64,000 nucleotides of DNA, from assembly GCF_016920785.2 (NCBI RefSeq), contig NW_024609857.1, positions 74,026,252 to 74,090,251 of the forward strand, read 5' to 3'. Of the stretch, positions 47,501 through 56,500 are shown piece by piece. The stretch comes from Ixodes scapularis. Taxonomy: Eukaryota > Arthropoda > Arachnida > Ixodida > Ixodidae. The stretch's first letter is position 1. Every line of letters begins with the position of its first letter. Position numbers and translations under genes: made by a program. Under the pieces are notes generated by a model that saw only the letters and a program-made list of their open reading frames with translations, did not search any database and was not told the DNA's origin.

Positions 47501-50500
47501 AAAATGCGCTAACTAAAGCAATTACACTTTTACAACGTTAATCAAGGTACATACATTTCGGCACGACCCAAATAACCGAAGTGCTCCGTGTTATTTCCCG
47601 TCGAAGAGACAAAATGCATGTGCGTTTTCCCATAGAAATGCACAGGAAGACTGGAAAAGTAGACTGGTTGCTGTCTGCTTCAATTTGTGTCACGGAAGTC
47701 GCATAGACACTAGCGCCAGTTGAACCTCTAGCGTACATTATAATAACTCTATGGTCTTCGCTTTGCCAAGTACAAAAAATTGCAGTACAGTGTAGACCGC
47801 ATATAACGTATGTCTCGGGAGTCGCGAAAATCCGCACTATAAGCGGTACCGCACTATAACCAAAACATCAATTTTTCAGGCCAAAATACGTGCCATGAGA
47901 CAACTTACCTTTGTAAAAGAATTTATTTTATGTTAGATGAAAAAATAAGCTTAGTTTGAGGAAAGTCTTTATTTCAATAGACGAGCACAGTTATGTCTTA
48001 AGTGTGTCACACATTTTAAAAGAAATTAGCGGCTTTTGCCTGGCGCAGCCTTTTAACGGCGTCGCGGGTTGCGGACGGACGTTGCGAGCGTTCAGGATTG
48101 CTAACCCTAATCACTTTTCGCCGATGAAAGCGCGTGAAAATTCGCATCCTTCATACGGTACGCGTCAGTAATAACTTGAGCTTGAGCACACGCATGAAAT
48201 GCGCCAAATAAGAAATCCGGGCGATGTTCGAGGACACAAATGCTTAGAAATCACCACTGTAGTCGAAGTAAACAAACACGACGACACGGGCGTTTCTGCC
48301 GTCTTGAGAGCGCCGCCACGACATCGCCGCACGAGTAGGTGGATCTTCCCTTCTAGTGCGTGCTGGGTTATCATAGCGACACACAACGAAAATTCACAGT
48401 CAAGGATAGCGCTTTTACGCAGAACGATGAGATGCACGCCGTCTACGACGACGATCACAACCGACGCCTTGTTTGCGGAATAGAAGCAGCCGGCCCGCGA
48501 CCGGCACACCGTCATGCAACGCGCGCGAACACTTCTCCTCGACCTGCGATTGGTCTGTCGTTGCGGTTGTTTGTTTCTTTGTTTCCAACGCAGCGGAGGG
48601 ACGCACGCACGTGAACGACTCGTGCGTGCGTCCCTCCGTCGCTATGGCAACTGAAGCCTCTCTCTTCGCTTCTCCCGCGTTTTCGAGTAACCTCCTTGCC
48701 CCGCGAGTGCAGCTTGTGGCTCGCGCCGTCAGCGCCGTTATCTAGTGTCGCACAGGGAAGCCAGCTCGCTGCTCCGGTCGTCGGCGCGGTCGGCGGGCTG
48801 TGCCATAAACCGCACCATAACCGGTATTTCCCTTCGCGCGCCTGCATTTTAAGCGGTATGTAATTACATGGAGTTCTATGGGAGGTGAACCGGTGGTTTA
48901 AAAAAACCGCGTTATACCCGGTCCTGCACTATAAGCGGTTACGTTGTAAGTGGTCTATACTGTATGAATGTACAGTTAACCCTCAATAATTCAAAGCCTT
49001 TTAATTACAGCTTCCGGGGCCGTTTTTTCTGTAATTCGGTGTCGAATCGGCCCAATAATTCGGCATATTACAGCCCTGTGACCGTTTTGCCCTTCTCCAG
49101 GTAGTCGATGTAGATCACACCTTGTGAATCCCAGAAAACGGTAGAAATCACCTTTTCGGCCGATAGGACAGTCTTCGCTTTTTTCGGAGCACGTTCCCCG
49201 GGTGAAGTCCACTGTTTCGACTGTTCCTTGGTAAAGATAGATAACTGGGCGAGTTGGTGAGAGTTCATGTTGAAAAACATGAACTCTCACTAGCGCTTTG
49301 TCTTGTGTTCTCTTCTTTTCTTTGTGTCCTCGTCTTAGTCGCGCTGTTTTTCAACATGTTCCTTGGTCTCTGGTGTGTACCAGTGGATCCATGTTTCGTC
49401 GACGGTCACGAAACGACGCAGAAACTCCTTCGGATTGCGCTTAAACAGCGTCAAACACTGCTCTGAAGTGGTCTCACGGTTGCGCTTGTTGTCCGGAGTG
49501 AGCAAACGCGGCACCCATTGCGCCGATTAGGGTGACCACCTTCCCGCTAGCGAAATGCGGGACACGCTGACCGGAGGAAAGTGGGGAGGGGGGGTGTAAG
49601 AGAAGAACAGTATTATATTTCGACTGTGGCAACTGCAAAAAAGAGCTTAGTGTGCAGTCAGACTGGTGGAAATTTACCATGATGCTTTTCAACCCGAGAC
49701 TGCAGCAAGAGGAGGAAACATTTAAAAGAACTTGTTGTTGGGCTAGTTGGTGTTGACTGAATTGAACCATGGTTGAAAGCGCTAAAAAAAGACGTACACA
49801 AGATAGAAGACAAACACGGGCAGAAGGCCGAAACATTTGTTTCGGCCTTCTGCCCCAGTCTTAGCTTAAAAAAAAAAGAAAAACGACATAACTGAAAAAG
49901 TAACAATTCAGGGAAATTTATCAACACACGCCACGAAATGAGGCTCTGCTAAAGCATTTATTATCGTGTCTTGACCGAAAGCATACTATTCGCAACTCCA
50001 GCGCGCCGCTCGCCCTCCCGCGGACGAACGGAGAACCAGAGGATCGGGGACGGCAGCGTTGGCGGCGGCGGCGCGGAAACGGTGGCAGGGGCTCTCGGCC
50101 TTGATGCGTGAAGCCGTTTTAACGAAAACAGTGAGCGCGTTATAAGGGGAATTCTCGTACTCCGCCTTGCAACAGCCTTGCGCGAAGGACCGGGATGTCT
50201 AATTTCATTAGGGACTTTTCGTGTATCGCATACGCTGCGGATTTCTGGTCTTGTGCATGGCCGCCAGCTCAATCTGTGCTCAACCTGACGGCAAATGCTC
50301 CCGCTAATAATGAAGAACTCTATAGTATGGTCTACGGAAAGTGTATTCTTTGCCATAAGTAGGAGAAAACTCGTCGCGCAACGGTATGTTGGGAAATACA
50401 AATCGGGAATGGGTTCGCGTTTTAAGGCCGTTACAAGGAACACGGCCATTTATTCCAAGCACTTTAAAAAGGCAGAATACCTGTACTTGCTTTCAAGTAA

Positions 50501-53500
50501 TTACAAAGCAACTAAAAAAATGCTCGAAGCATTTTAAGCGCATCTGTGTTAGCCAGCCGTTCGTGACGAGAGCTTAGAACGCGCAGTTTTGGCCGGAGGA
50601 ACCGCAGTGTTGCAAATAACACGGTACAAAAAATGTATGGTATATTAAAATATTTATTTTTAATAGAGCGATAAATAAAACCCCTAAATACGCCGATTAT
50701 GTTAATAGGCAGATTTTGCATAGCATACGATACCCCTAAACTTCAGTTGAACGTACAGCGCACTGACGTTCAACCGGTACTACCAACTTTCATGAGCGGC
50801 TTGATAGCCGAGTTGTGCAACTTATTAAAATAGCTTAAATAAGTGTTCTAAATGACTGTAAAAAAAAGTAATCGGGGTTTTTAGGGCTTTACTACAAAAC
50901 CTCGACGGTTTTCTTTTTTTTTTTTTTTCAGTACTCTCTGATGCGTATTTTAGCTGTTTAATATTGTATATTGCGCCGTCATCAAGCCTCTCGTACAAGT
51001 TGGGGCCGTCAGTTTGACGTCAGTGGGTTGCACGGCGAACTGAAGTTTTTAGGTGTCGAATATGTGACAAGGAGTGTAAGAACTACATCTTTTTTTTTTT
51101 TAGAGTGATGAGCACGGCAACGCTCCTGGAGCGCACTGAAAATTGTGCTTCAGAGGCGCAGCGCGAGCTTGCGGTTGTAATGCTACACCGCACGGTAGCC
51201 TGCGGTAACAAACTTTTTATCAATAACCATAGAGCAGTTTGATTACGTGTTGCAATACACTAAAACCGAGACGGTGAGCAGCGATACGAGAGGCTGTGAC
51301 GCGAAGACACCAATACTGTGAACGCTGCTCTTCCGAAGCTTGACGGTCAAAGTTCGCGGCTCTCTTTTTAGAGCACTAATGGCCAGGCAAAGTGCAAACA
51401 TATCTTCATCACTCTCAAAAATATTCTGCCACAAACAGTAACGTGGCCGGTGCCTAAAACGCGCTCGCTCACCAAAAAGCTTCGCAATTTGAGGTTTCTG
51501 CAACTTTTAAATAACAACATGCTCGTTTTCCTAACGTGCATTAGCATCTCCGTCACTTGTAATATGATCCCTCCCTAACCGCTTCGCATTTGTAGACAAA
51601 TAAATCATTTTAGCGCGCTGAACAGCGTCAGCGAGCAGGCGCACAAGATATCCTGGAGAATCTATCCCCGTCTCTTCCGCCATCTTGGAACTACCGCCCC
51701 GCCACCTATAGGGCGTTGGAGTTGCGAATACTGCTGAATATTGTATTGCAGCAATTAAGCTAATAATTTTCACTCCCAGTGATATATTTTAAGTTTTCAT
51801 GCCACATATGCTGACCAAAGGGCCTAAGTTGAAAACATAAAATCGACAGCAGCAGAACTCAATGCATCGGAAGGATAGAAGAAGCAGTAAATCTTTAAAG
51901 GCTTCTGGTTTCCTGTCGATTCTTATTTTTTCCAACATTTTCCTACGCAAATTTTGAACCTTATGTTGTTATTTTTTACCTTTTTGAGTTGCAGTTTTCT
52001 TGCCTTGTTAAGTCGTCTTCAATAAAAAAATAAAAGTTTTTTTTACAGCGATATTTTTGCATTGACACTGCACGATTTGGAAATAATTAAAATAATTTCT
52101 TTTGAACTTTTGGTGAGCAATGTTTTTTTTGCAATATTTTGCCACAATGGCGCATGCGCGTCAGTTCTCCTGCAAGAACGACGGTCGCTTCCCGCTATGC
52201 TTGGATAGAAAATGTTGTACCATCGCGATTCACATACTGTTCACCAGGGATCTCCGCGCTTCCCCGTGCCTCGTTGTTCATCAGCACCATGAGTTGCCTA
52301 GTGAATTCTATGACAGTGACAAATGCGGGACATTTTGAAGATTTTCAGATTTCTTCTGGGACGCGGGACACGAGCCCTCAATGCGGGACAGTCCCGCGAG
52401 TCGCGGGACGGGTGGTCACCCTAGCGCCGACAGCTTTCTCATGCCCAAACTTTCATGCAGGATATGACCCACGCGGTCTTTAGGGATGCTTACTGTCTCA
52501 GCTACCTCGCGCACCTTCAATCAGCAGTCTGCCAATACGAGATCGTGTATTTTTGTCACATTATCCCCCGTGGTAGCCGTTTTCGGGGCACCTAGGCGTG
52601 ACTCATCAAAAACCGACGTGCGACCACGTTGAAACATGTTAAGCCAATTTTTGACGGTCGCCATTGAAGGAGAACAGTCACCGTACACAGGATCCAAGCG
52701 CTTTTTGATTTCACTGCGCGATTTCCCTTCCAAAAACAAGAATCAAATCACCACCGATATGGCTCTTTTTCCATTTTTCTAAAATTCGCGAACACGCCCG
52801 CTTCCACATGCGGTCAAAACAAAACTACGAGTCCGATTTGTTTGAAATTTCGATAGTAGCCATCTACGAGAATGTAATACACGATAGTAAATTTCTCTTG
52901 CAATAGTGGCGCCATCAGGCGGTGAGGCTAAATACTTGTCTGACCGTCCTCGTATATACCGTAAAATACCGGGCAAGCGCCCACTCAAAATTTTGAGATA
53001 ATCATGAAAAAATGGGGGATGGGCACTTGTCCGGTCATCAGTTCTACATATCAACGTACTGTGCATATTTTCTCAGATTTTACAAATTTGGGTATGGGCG
53101 CTTAATGTGGTATGGGCGGATGCACGGTATTTTACGGTAGTATAATACATTCAGGGGTGTGACATCTGCACCAATTGCACTATTTTGATACAAACGCAAA
53201 TTTCTGCGCCTAATTGCGGCAAAAACGGGAAATCAGTCGAAACTGCGCCACATTGCGCCAAGGCAACTCGAAAACTAAAAAAAAAAATTTGTGGCGACGC
53301 TAGTTTTAGGAAAGACGAAAGCTTGGTTAGCAGCGTACAATCTCGTCGTAGTAAAGTACACGGCACGGGTACAGGGTGGCGCAAGAGACCGCCGGATTCG
53401 AAGATTTCAGCCGTAGTACCCTTCTGTACTTATGATATGTTTTCTTTTCCCGATTTTCCTACTACTTTCCGCTGTCATTTGTGGCTGCATGCTAATGGTA

Positions 53501-56500
53501 TGCTGTCACGCGATCTCGCTGTCTGGCCGCGGGAGGTACGATGCACAGGCTGTCAAGATAAGCAAACCTAAATATTTTAGGTATAAGGTTTAAAAGCGCA
53601 AACAGACAGGGACAATAGAAAATAACACAAACGACAAGGACAAGGCGCTTTGTCCCTGTCGTTTGTGTTATTTTCTATTGTCCCTGTCTGTTTGCACTTT
53701 TAAACCTTATACCTACCATGGACCAACTAGCCCAAACCAAAGTTTTAATGACTAAATATTTTGTTCGTTTTGAGAGCAAACCTTTTCTTAAAAGTGCTAT
53801 TGAGCGTCTCCATTGTGTAATTGTTCGTTTGTGTCCGTAATCTCGTCAAAATGGACGGCGCCGTCGCCTAGAGTACTTTCGGTTATCACACACATGCTTC
53901 CAGAGCGTGAGCAATCGAATGAATTGGTCACACACCCGTATTTAGCGTGCATGTGGTGCTCATAGTTTTTCTACCGATTCACTATTTACCTTGTGACTCA
54001 CTTTTATGGGGAGTTTTTTTTCTATCGGCACGTGCTTTCTACGAGCGTCCGATCGATGTCTGGTTGTAGTAAACCGTGCTTCCCTGTTCATGCTCTCGAA
54101 TCACCGCTTTAAAAAGTTTTGCATTACCATTGCGCTTTGGCACCAGTTTGTGTAAGCTTGAAGTACCTGGTGCCCACCTAACTTTGCAGCAAGCCTGCGC
54201 ATGAAGCACACATTTGCCTTTTCCGTTTTTTTTTCTTTTATATTTTATCTCGGTGCGTATCGGTGCTGATGACTTATTGGGACCAAAGTGGACAAACTTA
54301 ACAATTAAAAAAGAAAAATCTGATTTATGTGATTTAGATAAGATTTTTTTATGATTTCAGTTGCTGATAAGCTGCTCTAACATTTTCTGCTCCTAATCTG
54401 CTCCAAACTGTAGACTTTTGTGCTTCGAAGTTGCTCCAAAATGCATAAGCTGCTGCTCCAAAACGAGAATTTTATGCTCCTAAGCTGCTCCAAAATCCAG
54501 ATTTTTCTGCACCAAAAATTGCTCCAAAACCTGTTCCACTTGTCTCACCCCTGTATATTTGAAGTTTTCTGAATTCAAAACATTTCGCTTCCCCATGAAC
54601 TTAGATCAGCTATTGTTGTGAAAATATTTGAATTTTAGAATAGTAGTTTTTGAATAATACGCTATTCGGTATTCGGTTTGAGATGAGCTGCGATATTCGT
54701 ATTTTTTGAAGTGCTGACCGCGGTAGGTTAGCCTTGTGGCGCGTGCTTCTTACCAGGCACCGGTGCTCTGCGGAGAACCCATACCCGCACAGCTCGCTTT
54801 CACTGGTGCTGCTTCTCCACAGTGCATTGGTGGTTGGTGAGAAGTGCACTCAACGGGGCTAAAGCGCCACAATCAGCACTTCGAAAAGAGCCACGCGCTT
54901 AGGAGAAAACCACCCTTTCAAAGTGGGATGATGCAGTCGCATGCCTGGTGGACTTAAAAAAAAACACGAAAACTTCGGGAATGTTTATGCCTACATTTTG
55001 AAAATCAAAATTTGTAATATTGAACCAGCTAATAAGCATGTGTATATGTTTGGCCGAAATGCCTTGACAACCCGTGTTACCATTTGTGAGTGTAGAGAAT
55101 ATATTTGCATCTAGCAAGAATAGGGATAAATCCTCTCGAGTAGGTATACCTGGGCATCTCTGTGGTTTTCATTTTATGTCAAGTGCATCGATTACTTGCC
55201 ATCCCAATATAAGCATTGAACTTTCTGAGGCAACAGTTTATAAATTTATCTATATCTAACTTAATTTAGCTTAGAAATAGACAAGTAGATGCTTGAGAGA
55301 AACCTTCACTAGTTCAGCTGTTTTTTGATTTAACCACGGTGCAGTAGTAAGAGGCTTGGAGAAACTATTTGTTATTAGATTTGAAAATATTCAGCCAAAA
55401 CCGCTATTGGCTTTCAGTTTGCTTCGAACTCAAAATCTACTATTCGCACATGCCTCTAGTTGACTGTCCCTGTGAACTTAGAATTACCAAGAGTCGACCA
55501 TATCAGTGAGGGTGAGTCTGTCTGGAAATGGCACCTTAGATCTCTGCTGTAGGGGGCCAATTTGGCCAATGCAGTGCAAACGCTAACCTTGTGCAGTAAG
55601 GGCTATGCGAATGCAGACTCTATTCCTGCTGAAACTTGTTTGTGTGCCCTTGCGTGTACAGCTTCCCACTCCCGCACGGCCCGGCTGCTGATGCTGATGG
55701 TCCTGCCGGGCCACGTGATCTTTGTATACACGATCCGGCTGCTGAGTGCGGGCCACACTGTGATCACCCCCATCTTTCTCGCCTGTTACCTGACGGCCTC
55801 CCTCTTCCAGGTGGGTGGGCCACTACCTTGGCCGGCAATGTTATGCAGTGTGTCCACTGTGTCTCCTACGCCGTAGAAGACACCGGCGAAATTGGTGCCT
55901 ACACATAGAAAGCTAAAACTTTCATTGAACTTACATTTAGGTGGTGAGCTTTCCCTCATGCAATTTCAAAGCTCCCTTCCTGCGAAACTCTATGCCAAGA
56001 AACCTGCCAGGGCCAATGGCGGACGTGTTCACGGACATGTTCACGGACATCCGAGTTAGCGATGAACGTAACTTGCAGTGCCGCCTCCCAATAGGTGCAG
56101 CTAGGAGACAACAAAGGGCATCATCTGCTTGCCGTGCCTATCGGGAGATGGCGCCACGAGTTACATTCATCGCCGACTCGGTCGTCCAAGAACGCATTTG
56201 CCGTCGAGTTTGACGAGTTTGTTGGTCTCGTTTATTACGAGAAGAGAACTAAGCCTAAAAAATTCACGAGGTAAAATCCACCACCTAAATGCACAATCGG
56301 CGAGTGTTTTATTGTTCTACATGCATGCAACAATTTTTCCAATTCGTTTTACGGGGTACAAGCGTTTTTTTTTTGTGGTAATTGAGATTTTGTTTTGGAA
56401 CAAAATGTCCCTGAGTGGTCGAAATTAATCCTCGGTCCTTCGGCGGGGCGTGCCAAACACCCTTCGTCGGTTCGGCACGTAAAACCGTCGTATTTGATTT

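Larger units (their letters stand above)
49012..52956 (-). mobile_element. mariner transposon, truncated and interrupted
   Basis: On the minus strand the N-terminal piece (52956-52424) contains MFLEGKSRSEIKKRLDPVYG, the mariner helix-turn-helix, then a TGA that replaces one codon near 52521, then EVAETVSIPKDRVGHILHES. The C-terminal piece (49519-49012) contains QWVPRLLTPDNKRNR, the catalytic-Asp block FVTVDETWIHWYTPETKE, and VFWDSQGVIYIDYLEKGKT. The second and third catalytic Asp (HQDN region onward) are missing, so it is inactive. The 5' terminal repeat probably ends near ACGAGGACGGTCAGACAAG (52930-52953, minus strand). It is split by the elements at 49528-52423 and 49233-49356. Confidence 0.85.
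45917..55661 (+). other. SLC41 intron 9
   Basis: The largest intron, 9745 nt (GTTAGT...GTACAG). It contains, in order, a GTTCACAC MITE, an element with ~150-bp TIRs, a pogo-like element, a mariner broken by a hAT-like element and a hairpin element, a further MITE, and a second CAGGGGTG hAT-like element. 54560-55660 is AT-rich with no gene. Confidence 0.75.

Noticed and set aside
48165..48847. Several 60-116-codon open frames in a CpG-rich patch
   Set aside because: They lie inside a pogo-like element, overlap on both strands, and match no family.
49474..49836. 120-codon minus-strand open frame ending in GAMGAAFAHSGQQAQP
   Set aside because: Its end is an out-of-frame reading of the mariner transposase and the rest is hAT-like element sequence.
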